Of a stretch of DNA of 64,000 bases, positions 35,813 through 44,943 are shown one piece after another (position 1 is the first letter of the stretch; each line of letters starts with the position of its first letter). A program made the translations under genes and the position numbers. The notes under the pieces are model-generated. The model was not told the DNA's origin, made no database searches, and worked only from the letters and a program-made list of their open reading frames with translations. This DNA is from Anaerocolumna cellulosilytica (GTDB taxonomy: Bacteria > Bacillota > Clostridia > Lachnospirales > Lachnospiraceae), in the NCBI RefSeq assembly GCF_014218335.1, contig NZ_AP023367.1, positions 1,675,501-1,739,500 of the forward strand, in the 5' to 3' direction.

Positions 35813-38470
35813 ATGTTTCAAGTAAAAGAAGCAACAGGCTGCCCCTTTGAGGAAGAATACCTGCGAAAGGAGGACAGGAGTTTTAATATTCTTGACTTTG
35901 GTGCAGGTACCAAGAAAACTCCTGTAGAGAATACAGCAGCAATCAACAATGCAATTATAAGTGCATCCAAAGAGGGCGGTACCGTCATTATTCCTAAAGG
36001 GGATTTCAGAGTATATACCATACATCTTAAAAGCGGTGTAAATCTATATTTAAGTGAAGGCAGTATCCTGCATGCTGCTAAGACAGATATAACGAATTCC
36101 TATGAATTGCAAACCGGTGAAGGTGGTAATTATCTGGAACCGGAGGTAAATCTTTATACAGGGCTACAAGATCATGGACATACGTATTTTGCCAACAGTC
36201 TGATATACGGAGTGGATATACAGGATGTCATGATATACGGTACTGGTTTGATAGACGGCAGTTTTTTAAATGATCAAGGAGAACTGCAACATGTATTAAT
36301 GGGCGGTGATCCGCTAGACCCAATAAGGCGTTCTGGTGCAGGCCATCAAGGAGAATGGTTCGGCAATAAGGCTATTGCTCTTGTAAGATGTGAGAATGTT
36401 GCTTTATGTGACTTTTCTATAGTAGCAGGTGGACATTTTGCAATTATTACAACTTGTGTTAAAAACTTATTTGTAAATCATATCTTAGTCGATACAAACA
36501 GGGATGCTTTTGATGTGGATTGTTGCCAGAATGTTACTATTTTAAATTCTACGTTTAACTCCCTAACCGATGATGCTATTGTTATGAAGGCTTCTTATGG
36601 CGGTGGTATTTTTATGCCTTTACAAAATGTATTAATTGAAGACTGTAAGGTTAGTGGTTATGATATGGGATCTGTTTATTCTGGTACTTATACGGCGGAT
36701 AAGCTGATCGCTACAGATCGGTGCGGCCCTACCGCCAGAGTGAAACTTGGTACAGAGGCAACCTGCGGCTATGACTGTGTAACCGTCAGACGTGTAGCTT
36801 TTAAGCGATCCCGGGGTTTTGCGCTGGAGGCAGTGGATGGCTCGGATTTGAGTAATATTATTTTTGAAGATTCTACTTTAGAGGATATCAGCAGTTCACC
36901 TATATTTATTAAGGCAGGAGACAGAGGCCGTTTCCCTGTTACAGGTAACACCAAGGATGACACTATTATTCCGGATACAAACAGGGAGCGTAATGTGCGT
37001 CTTGATAATATTAATTTTGTATTGCCGGCAGTGAAGGAGTATCAGGCTTATCCTGCAAAACGCTATCTGCCTTCGTATAACAGGACGCATAGAGTATCCG
37101 TTGACGGACATTCCTATTTTAATATTGTGGATGAAAAAGAGCCATGCAATCTAAACCCTGCGAATTATCACGAGGAAGGCGGAACGTTTTATGCCTTAAA
37201 GTTTGATAGTTCTGCACTGCAATATATTCCTGATTATGAAAAAGAACTAAAAAAAGAACAGCTTTTCCTGTATGCTAATGCTTATGGCTGTGACCACATC
37301 GCGGCGGTTCATGATATTGTTATCCGTAATATAATAGTTAAAAATGCAGATCCCCGTTACCCCATTGAAATCATGGGCTTGGTGGGAAGCCGTATTAAAA
37401 ATGTATGTATTGAGAATGTAAAGGTAGAGTACAGAGGTGGTTTAACTCTTAAGGATGCCGTTGAACAAAGGCAGTTAAATACAAACTGGGAATATAGGCA
37501 GAATGGGAAGAAAAAACCACATATCCAGTCCCTGCCCTGGCTGATTAATACTTTTTTCCTAAAGAATGAGGGGCTGCTTCCAAGGGCAGAATGGGATAAT
37601 AGCAAAGAAGTCTGGCGGGATGCTCCATTTAATGTACCGGAGCTTCCGGAAGTTTATCCCGAACCTAGTAACTGGGGAATATTGCCGGCATATGGTCTTT
37701 ATGCAAGACATGTAGAAAATTTGTATCTTAATAAGATTGAGTTTAAATTTATGGTAGAAGATACCAGATATCCAATCGTACTGGATGATGTAATACATGG
37801 AGGCTTAAAGAACATACAGGTTGATTATGCAAAGGAAGTGGAGCAAATTGTCTTTGTAAAAAATGAATTTAAAAGACCTGCCGGTCTTGAATATGTACCG
37901 GATTATGCCTATCATTCTACGAATGTAGAAGATGTTGAAATTGAACCTGCCCTGACAGTAAAAACAGTAACGGTAAATGCTCCGGCCCCCGGTACTCCAA
38001 AAGATGGATTGTATGCTTATAAAACGGTTCCGATTCCTGCACATGGTTATGCTTTTTCAAACCCTACGGCAGAACACCCGCTGCCTCAGACTGTTTATCG
38101 TCCGTTTTTCTTAACAGTACCGGAGCAGACGGTCAGAGCCGGAGAAACACTTAGCTTAGATATAATTGCCAGACAACCCGCCTTTGAAACTTCATTATTT
38201 GAAACAGACGGAAAAATTTATAATGAGTCTCTTGCAGTTAAGGATTATACAGTACAGGGTAACCGTCAGCCGATGAAATTATATGCAAAAGCATTACCGA
38301 AGGGGGCGGTTTTTGATACGTCAGCATTTACTCCAGGTAAAGCATGTGTATTTCACTGGACTCCATCTAAGGAGGCAGCCGGGGAGGAACCGTATATTGT
38401 AAGGTTTATAGCAGATGATGGAATTATACCGGAGGAAATGTCAGTTGCAATAAGAGTTCTGGATATATAA
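35813..38470 (+). CDS. GH28-like (polygalacturonase superfamily) right-handed beta-helix protein
   Basis: About 885 residues. The start is set at 35813, where AGGAGG lies 5 bases ahead; a longer frame from 35735 lacks a ribosome site. The opening FNILDFGAGTKKTPVENTAA is the classic GH28/pectate-lyase-like start. Acidic groups matching GH28 are D231, D234 and D236 (NRDAFDVD) and D253-D254 (LTDDA); RVK stands for the RIK motif. The GHG His motif is not seen (the region reads DMGSVYSG). The C-terminal ~130 residues form an Ig-like domain. No signal peptide, so it probably acts on imported oligogalacturonides or pectin fragments in the cytosol. Substrate and activity are inferred. Confidence 0.78.
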   Translation: MFQVKEATGCPFEEEYLRKEDRSFNILDFGAGTKKTPVENTAAINNAIISASKEGGTVIIPKGDFRVYTIHLKSGVNLYLSEGSILHAAKTDITNSYELQTGEGGNYLEPEVNLYTGLQDHGHTYFANSLIYGVDIQDVMIYGTGLIDGSFLNDQGELQHVLMGGDPLDPIRRSGAGHQGEWFGNKAIALVRCENVALCDFSIVAGGHFAIITTCVKNLFVNHILVDTNRDAFDVDCCQNVTILNSTFNSLTDDAIVMKASYGGGIFMPLQNVLIEDCKVSGYDMGSVYSGTYTADKLIATDRCGPTARVKLGTEATCGYDCVTVRRVAFKRSRGFALEAVDGSDLSNIIFEDSTLEDISSSPIFIKAGDRGRFPVTGNTKDDTIIPDTNRERNVRLDNINFVLPAVKEYQAYPAKRYLPSYNRTHRVSVDGHSYFNIVDEKEPCNLNPANYHEEGGTFYALKFDSSALQYIPDYEKELKKEQLFLYANAYGCDHIAAVHDIVIRNIIVKNADPRYPIEIMGLVGSRIKNVCIENVKVEYRGGLTLKDAVEQRQLNTNWEYRQNGKKKPHIQSLPWLINTFFLKNEGLLPRAEWDNSKEVWRDAPFNVPELPEVYPEPSNWGILPAYGLYARHVENLYLNKIEFKFMVEDTRYPIVLDDVIHGGLKNIQVDYAKEVEQIVFVKNEFKRPAGLEYVPDYAYHSTNVEDVEIEPALTVKTVTVNAPAPGTPKDGLYAYKTVPIPAHGYAFSNPTAEHPLPQTVYRPFFLTVPEQTVRAGETLSLDIIARQPAFETSLFETDGKIYNESLAVKDYTVQGNRQPMKLYAKALPKGAVFDTSAFTPGKACVFHWTPSKEAAGEEPYIVRFIADDGIIPEEMSVAIRVLDI

Positions 38471-38499
38471 ACAATTGAATTGATAAGTTCCATGACCTA

Positions 38500-38545
38500 G
38501 GGCACCGGTAAAAAATCCGGTGCCCATTGCTTATCTTTTTTACAC
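38500..38545 (+). terminator. Intrinsic terminator after the GH28-like gene
   Basis: Perfect GGGCACCGG/CCGGTGCCC stem (38500-38508 with 38517-38525). A T run appears a little later at ~38537. Confidence 0.75.
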
Positions 38546-38681
38546 AAATGAAGTTAAGCTATTTTTTCTTTTATAGTATGATATTATGAAATATAAGCAA
38601 TTGCGAAACGTTCTTTTTCATCACGTTGGATGACAGTTTCCCAATTCACTATTATGAGAAAGAAGGCAAAGAGGTAAATTT

Positions 38682-39584
38682 ATGCTTGAACAAATTTTAT
38701 TACACTGGGGAATGCAAGGAGAGGTTAGCAAGATACACAGCAGAGTTTGGAATATATCAGATCAGTATGTTGTAAAGATTTATGATAAGCTTGAAGAATT
38801 GGAACGTAATTTAACGATTCTTAAAATGCTACACAATGAAGGGATACCTGTTGCAGAGGTAATTCCGTTAAAAGACGGGAAGGAGTACCTTGCCGAAGAA
38901 GGAAAATATTATGTTATGAACAGGAAGCTGCCGGGAGGCAGTATAAAAGATTTAAAAAAGAATCCTATAGAAATCTCTTATCTAATGGGAAGTACGATCA
39001 GCAGATTACATCTTGCTTTATTAAAATGCGAAGAAAAACTTTCATTCTGGGATAATAGTCTTTTAGAGGAAATGAACGGCTGGATATATGACAAACTAAA
39101 GGAGGGAGGTTGGAAGGATATCAGCAAAGAAGAATATGAGAATACAAAAGAAGAATTATGTAGAATTTATAGTCAGCTTCCTACCCAGCTAATCCATAGG
39201 GATGTTCATTTTGGAAATTTTTTATTTGAAGAGGGTGTATTCTCAGGATATATTGACTTTGATTTGAGCCAGAAGAATATAAGGATTTTTGATATTGCTT
39301 ATTATCTTTTAGGAGTTTTATGTGAAGAATGCAGACAGGATGTCCGAGAAGAGCAGTGGCTTGCTATCATTTCTGAAACCATAAGGGGCTATGAAGTAAA
39401 TATATCTTTATCCCAAATAGAAAAGCAGCATATAACAACGGTTATGAAAAGTATTGAAATTTTATTTGCAGTATATTTTGCTGGAACAAAAGATGAATCC
39501 CTTGCAAAAGATGCTTTGGAGCTATATCATCTGGTTCGGCAACAGGAAAAGAAAATCACACGTACTATTATGAATTCGTACTAG
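38682..39584 (+). CDS. Aminoglycoside phosphotransferase (APH)-family kinase
   Basis: 300 residues of the APH/choline-kinase fold. The Brenner motif LIHRDVHFGNFL has catalytic D174; the metal-binding motif is YIDFD with D192. The N-lobe has VVKIYDK with the ATP lysine. In Clostridia this family includes spore coat CotS-like proteins, homoserine or methylthioribose kinases and resistance enzymes; the low similarity to any one does not allow a choice. Transcribed alone, with a strong terminator behind it. Confidence 0.85.
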   Translation: MLEQILLHWGMQGEVSKIHSRVWNISDQYVVKIYDKLEELERNLTILKMLHNEGIPVAEVIPLKDGKEYLAEEGKYYVMNRKLPGGSIKDLKKNPIEISYLMGSTISRLHLALLKCEEKLSFWDNSLLEEMNGWIYDKLKEGGWKDISKEEYENTKEELCRIYSQLPTQLIHRDVHFGNFLFEEGVFSGYIDFDLSQKNIRIFDIAYYLLGVLCEECRQDVREEQWLAIISETIRGYEVNISLSQIEKQHITTVMKSIEILFAVYFAGTKDESLAKDALELYHLVRQQEKKITRTIMNSY

Positions 39585-39621
39585 TTTATTTTGTGAAAAG
39601 TGAGCATTAGAAGGTTGAAAA

Positions 39622-39662
39622 AAAGGGTGTTGCAACATTTAAGTTGCAGCATCCCTTTTTTC
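39622..39662 (+). terminator. Intrinsic terminator, bidirectional
   Basis: A ~15-bp stem (39622-39636 with 39643-39658) flanked by A and T runs, between the convergent APH and FrnE-like genes. Confidence 0.85.
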
Positions 39663-39689
39663 TATGAATGTATGGTTAAACTTATAGGA

Positions 39690-40388
39690 TTAGTCGCACT
39701 GAAATTTACCATTATCCAATCGGCAGGACGCACCAGGGGTCTCTGTTTTAGTTTCCAGTGTTTCTGTAATATTATTAATAGCTTTAATAATTTGAGGAAG
39801 TGGTTGAGCACCGCTTATCTTATATTTTCCATTAACTATCAGACAAGGAACACTGTGTATACCATAACCTTCAGCAAGAGGGAGGTCCTGTTCAACTGCC
39901 TCTAGAGTTTGGGGATTTTGATAATGCTGTTTCCATTGTTCGAAGTCCATATCTGTTTTCTTAATACATTCAAAAATCACCATTTCGTCTTCAATATCTT
40001 GGTTTTGTACAAAAAGTGCATTTTGAAGACTGTCAAAAACATCCCAATATCCCGTATCACCGGCTGTAAAATAGGCAGCTTTGCAGGCTGTCAGAGCTTT
40101 CATGGAAGAGGGAAAGGGGAAGGAAGCTTTACGCATTCCAGATATATTAAAACGATGTAAATCATCGTTCTCGTTAGCATGTTCCCAATGACTCAAAATT
40201 TCTTCTTTGGCTTTGTCTCTAGATCCAAACATACTATTAAAATCCTGCACAGTTTTAACAAGAGCAAAGGAACGGTGTTCAATGGAAACTTCAGGCATCA
40301 TATTTTGCAACTGCCTCATTCTATATGACATGGGAAAACAAAAACTGCAAATTACATCATGAAAAAATTCTATTTTTATTTTACTCAA
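39690..40388 (-). CDS. DsbA/FrnE-family thioredoxin-fold oxidoreductase
   Basis: 233 residues. A thioredoxin fold with the active-site pair C14-SF-C17 (DVICSFCFP) and a large helical insert, then the cis-Pro region SVPCLIVNGKYKISGAQ: the FrnE / 2-hydroxychromene-2-carboxylate isomerase-like branch of DsbA. There is no signal peptide, so it is cytosolic, as FrnE is. It may handle thiol-disulfide or glutathione-like chemistry. The TTG at 40388 is preferred because AGGAG lies 7 bases ahead; an upstream ATG at 40415 has none. Confidence 0.85.
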   Translation of the reverse strand: MSKIKIEFFHDVICSFCFPMSYRMRQLQNMMPEVSIEHRSFALVKTVQDFNSMFGSRDKAKEEILSHWEHANENDDLHRFNISGMRKASFPFPSSMKALTACKAAYFTAGDTGYWDVFDSLQNALFVQNQDIEDEMVIFECIKKTDMDFEQWKQHYQNPQTLEAVEQDLPLAEGYGIHSVPCLIVNGKYKISGAQPLPQIIKAINNITETLETKTETPGASCRLDNGKFQCD

Positions 40389-40546
40389 AACATCACTCCT
40401 AACGTAAGTCTGCATTGCAAGCCAGAATAGTTATACAAATTGTTAGCTTATTATCCCAAACAGACAGTCTGGTTACTTCAGTTATAGCATATTAGCTGAA
40501 AGAAAACAAGCCCGCCAGAGTAAGTGTTTTAGAAATGTTTTTATAC

Positions 40547-40578
40547 AAAAAAGAAGGAGAGGATTCTCCTTCTTTTTT
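40547..40578. terminator. Bidirectional terminator hairpin
   Basis: A 14-bp perfect stem AAAAAAGAAGGAGA / TCTCCTTCTTTTTT with a 4-base loop. It could end transcription of the AraC gene on the minus strand. Confidence 0.7.
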
Positions 40579-40608
40579 GTAAATATAAATTACTTTCTTT
40601 TCCCACCC

Positions 40609-40628
40609 ATACAACAATGCAGTTGTAT
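40609..40628. repeat. ATACAAC/GTTGTAT inverted repeat
   Basis: The same 7-bp arms as in the 32-bp palindrome at 29259-29290, but with a 6-base centre; a further ATACAAC follows at 40633-40639. It lies between the AraC stop and the hairpin at 40547-40578. Nothing else was seen in the 40389-40738 gap. Confidence 0.4.
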
Positions 40629-40738
40629 AGAAAATACAACAAGGTGAAAGACATGTTTATTATACAGGTCTTTTTCTTATGTACATATGGATTTTAATCA
40701 ATTTATCTAGTAAAAAATAGAATAAATCAGAACAGATT

Positions 40739-41617
40739 CTAAAAAATATAAATGTTCTTTAAACAATGGTACTCAGCAGAAAAAAAACCTTGATTAAGAA
40801 GAGTACTAGAGGGCACACCAAAGAATCTTTTAATAGTCCGATTCATGTGTGACTGGTCACAAAAGCCGGAATTATTAGCAATTTCACATAAAGAAGTCTT
40901 GGAGTTAAAAATCAGAAAGACAGTGGACTGCAACCGAATAATTTCATCTAAATATTTTGGAGACAGACCAATAAAAGCATTAAAAAGGTTGTTTATATAT
41001 CTGGGACTGTAATTCAATTCAGAGGATATTGTATTTATATTAACCAAACCTTTTGAAACTACCATACGCTGAATGCTGTATCGTATAAGTTCATATTTAT
41101 CACAGACTCTAATATTAGACAGCAGAAACCTCTCTAAAATAGCTATACGTTCTATCAAGGTTTTAGAACCATACAACTCTTTATTGATTTCTTCAGATTT
41201 TAAAGAGTAGGCGCGAAAAGGAATCTGTTGTGATAATATCTCACAGGGATTAATGTTAAAAAACACTTTAAATGCACCGGGATGAAAGCGTATTCCTAAT
41301 ACGTATCTGTTTTTTAGTGCAAGTAATCCGCTAAAAGTTAAGGCTGTACCAGCTATATAAGACTGGAAGCCCTGTTTTGTGAGGATGAAAATAATGTCCA
41401 TACAACCATCCGGTATAATAGGAATCGATAGGTCTTTGATTTCATTCGTATTAAATTCATAAAAGTAGGCAACGTATTTTGCTATGTATTTATTAATTGG
41501 TTTATATATGTTAAAGGTAACGTTCGCATCTAACCCGGGCTGTAGGGTTAAATAAGTATTAAGATTAGCCTGCGTCTCCGCATTCGATAAATTTCTTCGA
41601 ATAATAATTTCCTTCAT
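40739..41617 (-). CDS. AraC family transcriptional regulator
   Basis: 292 residues. The C-terminal ~100 hold the double HTH of AraC (INTISSELNYSPRYINNLFNAFIG and SLCEIANNSGFCDQSHMNRTIKRFFGVPSS in parts). The N-terminal domain has the IIPDGCMDIIFIL and GIRFHPGAF motifs of a sensor domain common in Firmicute and Bacteroidota AraC proteins (DUF6597-like). GAGGTG precedes the ATG at 41617. Targets are not evident; it is transcribed away from the HTH/DUF4180 pair. Confidence 0.92.
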   Translation of the reverse strand: MKEIIIRRNLSNAETQANLNTYLTLQPGLDANVTFNIYKPINKYIAKYVAYFYEFNTNEIKDLSIPIIPDGCMDIIFILTKQGFQSYIAGTALTFSGLLALKNRYVLGIRFHPGAFKVFFNINPCEILSQQIPFRAYSLKSEEINKELYGSKTLIERIAILERFLLSNIRVCDKYELIRYSIQRMVVSKGLVNINTISSELNYSPRYINNLFNAFIGLSPKYLDEIIRLQSTVFLIFNSKTSLCEIANNSGFCDQSHMNRTIKRFFGVPSSTLLNQGFFSAEYHCLKNIYIF

Positions 41618-41911
41618 ATTGTTTCACCTCAGTATGTTTGATAATACAAATATAACCGCAGCCCCTTAATGTTTGAAACTCCTTCAATTACATATCACAC
41701 CTAGTAAATATATCACATTAAGTGAAACGTGTATAGGGATAAATATATACTTTTGTTTGTACGGATGTATAACTAAAACAAAAGAAGAAAAATTTATAAT
41801 GGGAATTAATGAGATTATGATAGGAATTGAAGGACTTTAATAAAAAGTATAGAAAGCAAAGAAAGAAATATAACAAAATGCAATAAAATATAATAAAGTG
41901 CAATTAAGTGC

Positions 41912-41940
41912 TTGTCATTTAGAATATCCTCTGCTATAAT
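41912..41940 (+). promoter_or_regulatory. SigA-type promoter
   Basis: TTGTCA (41912-41917), a 17-base spacer and TATAAT (41935-41940), 33 bases before the HTH gene. The rest of the 41618-41973 gap is AT-rich, with no other feature seen. Confidence 0.75.
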
Positions 41941-41973
41941 CACTATCAATAAAGGAAAGATGGTAAATCTATT

Positions 41974-42456
41974 ATGAGTGAGAAATTCTATACAATTAAC
42001 CAGGTTGCTGAAACTCTGGATATGCATCATAAAACCATAAGAAAATTCATTGCCGACGGTAATCTGCCGGCGAGTAAACTCGGAAAGCAGTGGAGAATAG
42101 CAGAAGAAGATTTGAAAGTTTTTATGAATACGTCTGAAAAGCCTGATATTGCCTATAATGTGGAATATTCTGCAATAGACACGAAGGCTGATAAAGTTAA
42201 GAGAAGAGTGCAGGTTTCTACAGTGGTTGACATTGAACAGATTCAGAAAGAGGAGTATTTAAGAATATCCAATACGCTGATTGCAGTAATGAACTGCAAG
42301 GATGCTGCTATGCAGGATGCTCCCACTTTGAATGTAAAATATTATGAGAAGGAAAAAAGAATTAGGATTATGTTATGGGGCTCTGTAAGGTTTATAGAAG
42401 AACTGTTAGGTACCATTACATTATTAGTGGAAAATATTACTTTAGGAGGTAATTGA
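41974..42456 (+). CDS. Excisionase/MerR-type HTH protein paired with DUF4180
   Basis: 160 residues. An N-terminal HTH_17-type DNA-binding domain (FYTINQVAETLDMHHKTIRKFIADGNLPASKLGKQWRI, seen in pieces) is followed by a ~95-residue domain of unknown type that ends in a ferredoxin-like strand pattern. It lies 3 bases before the DUF4180 gene, whose ribosome site is within this gene's end, so the two proteins are made together and probably act together. Not part of any visible phage or integrative element. Confidence 0.85.
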   Translation: MSEKFYTINQVAETLDMHHKTIRKFIADGNLPASKLGKQWRIAEEDLKVFMNTSEKPDIAYNVEYSAIDTKADKVKRRVQVSTVVDIEQIQKEEYLRISNTLIAVMNCKDAAMQDAPTLNVKYYEKEKRIRIMLWGSVRFIEELLGTITLLVENITLGGN

Positions 42457-42459
42457 ATC

Positions 42460-42828
42460 ATGAATATTACAACAATTGAGCAGAAAGAAAACCGGATTGC
42501 GCTGGTGGAGTGTGAAGAATTATTAATTAGGGATGTGCAATCGGCTTTGGATTTGATGGCTTCCGTTAATTACAATTGCAACAGCAGCCGCATAGTACTT
42601 TATAAGTCTGCTGTCACAGAGGATTTTTTTGAATTGAGTACCTGCCTTGCCGGTGAGATCCTTCAAAAATTTATAAACTATGGTGTAAAACTGGCTATTA
42701 TTGGTGACTATGCGAATTATACCAGTAAATCTCTAAGAGATTTCATTTATGAAAGTAATCATGGCAAAGACGTATTTTTTGTAGCTACAAAAGAGGAAGC
42801 CGTTGAAATATTAGCGACTGCAAAATAA
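42460..42828 (+). CDS. DUF4180 protein
   Basis: 122 residues. It matches the DUF4180 pattern: an EC-E-L-I-x-D-V-Q-x-ALDLM start, RIVLYKSAVTEDFFELSTCLAGEILQKF in parts, then LAIIGDYANYTSKSLRDFIYESN and F-V-AT-KEEAVEIL. The fold is STAS-like, and most neighbours in other genomes are HTH genes, as here. It could be a partner or effector domain of the upstream DNA-binding protein. The ribosome site TAGGAGGT lies in the previous gene. Confidence 0.88.
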   Translation: MNITTIEQKENRIALVECEELLIRDVQSALDLMASVNYNCNSSRIVLYKSAVTEDFFELSTCLAGEILQKFINYGVKLAIIGDYANYTSKSLRDFIYESNHGKDVFFVATKEEAVEILATAK

Positions 42829-42885
42829 TATGGAGGGTTCTTATTTTATATAGCAGAATCTTATATAAATAAAGAGTGGAGTTTT

Positions 42886-43719
42886 ATGGATTATAAGGCA
42901 ATATTTATTGATTTAGACGGTACTTTGTTGAGTCATTTTAAGAGAATTAGCCAAACCTCGGTTAAGGCTATAAAAGCAGCACAAAAAAGAGGGATTTTAG
43001 TAGTTATTAATTCAGGAAGAACGCCTTATGAGATTGAGAGGATTTTACGTAAATCTTCTTTATATTTGCCTTACATCGCGTTAAACGGAGCGTATGTCCG
43101 TATAATGAATGAGAAAAAGGCAATATATAAGAAGCATATGGGATATGATTTATGTAAAGAAATGCTTCATATCAGTGAAAAATATAAGAATAATAGCTTC
43201 TGGTATACGGCTCGTTATTCTTATGCCTATCACTTGCAAAGATTTTCCTGGTTATCCAAATACGCAGTACTTCAATACCTTTATGAACATGCCATGTTGC
43301 TCAGCAGACGATTTATAAAGAGCAATCACTTAAAAGCTGAACTACTTGCGGGTAACATAGGCGTTTATAAATGCGGTTTCATGAGTGCTGATAAAGGCAA
43401 ATTAGCAGCCATACGTAAGGAGATTGATGGATTAGGCAGATTTGAAACTGCGCTCACTGCTCCAGTTTTTTTGGAATGTAATCTAAGAGGGGTTACAAAG
43501 GGCAGCGGGTTAAAAAAAATGATGCAGTATTATAATATGTCTGCCGAAGAGGCAATAGCCATTGGAGACAGTGAAAATGATATTCCAATGTTACAGAGCG
43601 CTGGGCTTGGTATTGCCATGGAAAATGCATCGGACAAGGTTAAACAGGCTGCTGGCCTATTAGCGGATACCAATGCCCGTAATGGCGTGGCAAAGGTAAT
43701 ACATCAATATTTTCTTTAA
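42886..43719 (+). CDS. Cof-type HAD-IIB phosphatase
   Basis: 277 residues. HAD motif I is D9-L-D11-GTLL, motif II is INSGR, motif III the K in the TKGSGLKKM segment, and motif IV is GDSENDIPML. The C2-type cap between motifs II and III places it in the Cof/IIB group, which dephosphorylates sugar phosphates and cofactors such as PLP or FMN in the cytosol. Substrate not assigned. Transcribed alone. Confidence 0.94.
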   Translation: MDYKAIFIDLDGTLLSHFKRISQTSVKAIKAAQKRGILVVINSGRTPYEIERILRKSSLYLPYIALNGAYVRIMNEKKAIYKKHMGYDLCKEMLHISEKYKNNSFWYTARYSYAYHLQRFSWLSKYAVLQYLYEHAMLLSRRFIKSNHLKAELLAGNIGVYKCGFMSADKGKLAAIRKEIDGLGRFETALTAPVFLECNLRGVTKGSGLKKMMQYYNMSAEEAIAIGDSENDIPMLQSAGLGIAMENASDKVKQAAGLLADTNARNGVAKVIHQYFL

Positions 43720-43763
43720 CAATACAGAACTTTTTATCTTCTTGGGGTCAGGCTATTAAAATC

Positions 43764-43802
43764 AGGTGATAATGAGGCACTTACCTGTCATTATCACCTT
43801 TA
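43764..43802. terminator. Bidirectional terminator between convergent genes
   Basis: A perfect 12-bp stem AGGTGATAATGA / TCATTATCACCT (43764-43775 with 43788-43799) between the HAD and permease genes. Confidence 0.7.
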
Positions 43803-43815
43803 GGGAATAGTTTTA

Positions 43816-44943
43816 TTACTCTGCAAATAAACTTTCATAATCCATTTTACTTTGCTTTTGCCCTTTTTCTGTAATTTTAACCACCTCATCTTCAATGAAG
43901 ATATTCTCTTCCTTTAACAATATTCCTATGATTTTATCTGCCAAAGCTTTATCCCAGTGAAAATGAGCGGTCAGGGCATGAGGACTAGTATCTTGTTTTT
44001 CATTTTCTGTGACTGTATGATTGTATAAATGAAATAAAAGGGTTTTCTTACCAAACTCTAATTTTTGCCTGCTTCGTCTTCTTAAGGAACTAATAAGTCC
44101 TCTGTGAGGGGCTATTATAAATACAAGGAAGAATACCAAGCCTGTCATAACGCTCATACTGCCGGAGATTGAGACATCAAATACAACCGCAAGATAATAA
44201 CCTAGAATAGCGTTTACCATTCCTATGAGTGCACTAAGAAGCAGCATATGTTTTAAATCATCGGTTAAGAGATAAGCGGTTACCGGAGGACCAATCATAA
44301 AGGCAACTACCAAAACAGAACCCACGGCCTCAAAGGCACCGACGGTTGTCATGGATACCAGGAACATGAGGCTATAATGAAGCAGCGTAGGGGAGAATCC
44401 AAGAACCGCAGCCAGTATAGGGTCGAAGGTAACCACCTTTAGTTCCTTGAAAAATATGATTAAGAATACCAGATTAATGAGCAACAATGCCATAGTACTA
44501 TAAATTGCTTTTGCTCCGATATCGTATCCAAAGATAATCAATCGGTTAAAGGGGGCAAATGCAAGCTCTCCAAGAAGAACAGAATCGGTATCCAGATGTA
44601 CGGAACCGGCATATTTAGCAATTAAAATAATGGCTATGGAGAACAAGAGAGGAAATACAATTCCTATGGCAGCGTCCTCTGAGAGCAGCTTTGTACGGTT
44701 TAAGGTTTCTGTTAACCAGACGGTGGCAAGACCAATTAAGGCAGCACCTGCTATCAAAAAGGGAGAGGATAAGTCGTGTGTCAGGAAAAAAGCCAACACA
44801 ATTCCTAGTAAAATAGTATGAGTAATTGAATCAGACATCATTGACATTTTTCTTAAAACCAGGAAAGCGCCGGGCAGCGAGCAGGCTACAGCAACGGTTA
44901 TTGCGATTAATAAGATTTCAAGTTGAGGAGACATCCGCACCAC
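43816..44943 (-). CDS. Zn/Mn ABC transporter permease with C-terminal winged-helix extension
   Basis: 375 residues. Residues 1-~285 are an ABC-3 family permease with eight or nine helices (ITVAVACSLPGAFLVLRKMSMMSDSITHTILLG in parts). The last ~85 residues, after the RRRSRQK segment, are soluble and read like a winged helix (LYNHT, HFHWDKALADKIIGILLKEENIFIEDEVVKITEKG in parts), as in TroD/MtsC-like permeases of some Firmicutes. It overlaps the preceding permease gene by 26 bases. It forms the membrane channel with its partner for metal import. Confidence 0.92.
   Translation of the reverse strand: MVRMSPQLEILLIAITVAVACSLPGAFLVLRKMSMMSDSITHTILLGIVLAFFLTHDLSSPFLIAGAALIGLATVWLTETLNRTKLLSEDAAIGIVFPLLFSIAIILIAKYAGSVHLDTDSVLLGELAFAPFNRLIIFGYDIGAKAIYSTMALLLINLVFLIIFFKELKVVTFDPILAAVLGFSPTLLHYSLMFLVSMTTVGAFEAVGSVLVVAFMIGPPVTAYLLTDDLKHMLLLSALIGMVNAILGYYLAVVFDVSISGSMSVMTGLVFFLVFIIAPHRGLISSLRRRSRQKLEFGKKTLLFHLYNHTVTENEKQDTSPHALTAHFHWDKALADKIIGILLKEENIFIEDEVVKITEKGQKQSKMDYESLFAE

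Noticed and set aside
38682-39584. Aminoglycoside resistance gene
   Set aside because: APH-fold motifs alone do not show resistance; many clostridial members are metabolic or spore-coat kinases.
41974-42828. Excisionase-type HTH as evidence for an integrative element
   Set aside because: No integrase, attachment repeats or phage genes nearby; the partner is DUF4180, a chromosomal pairing.
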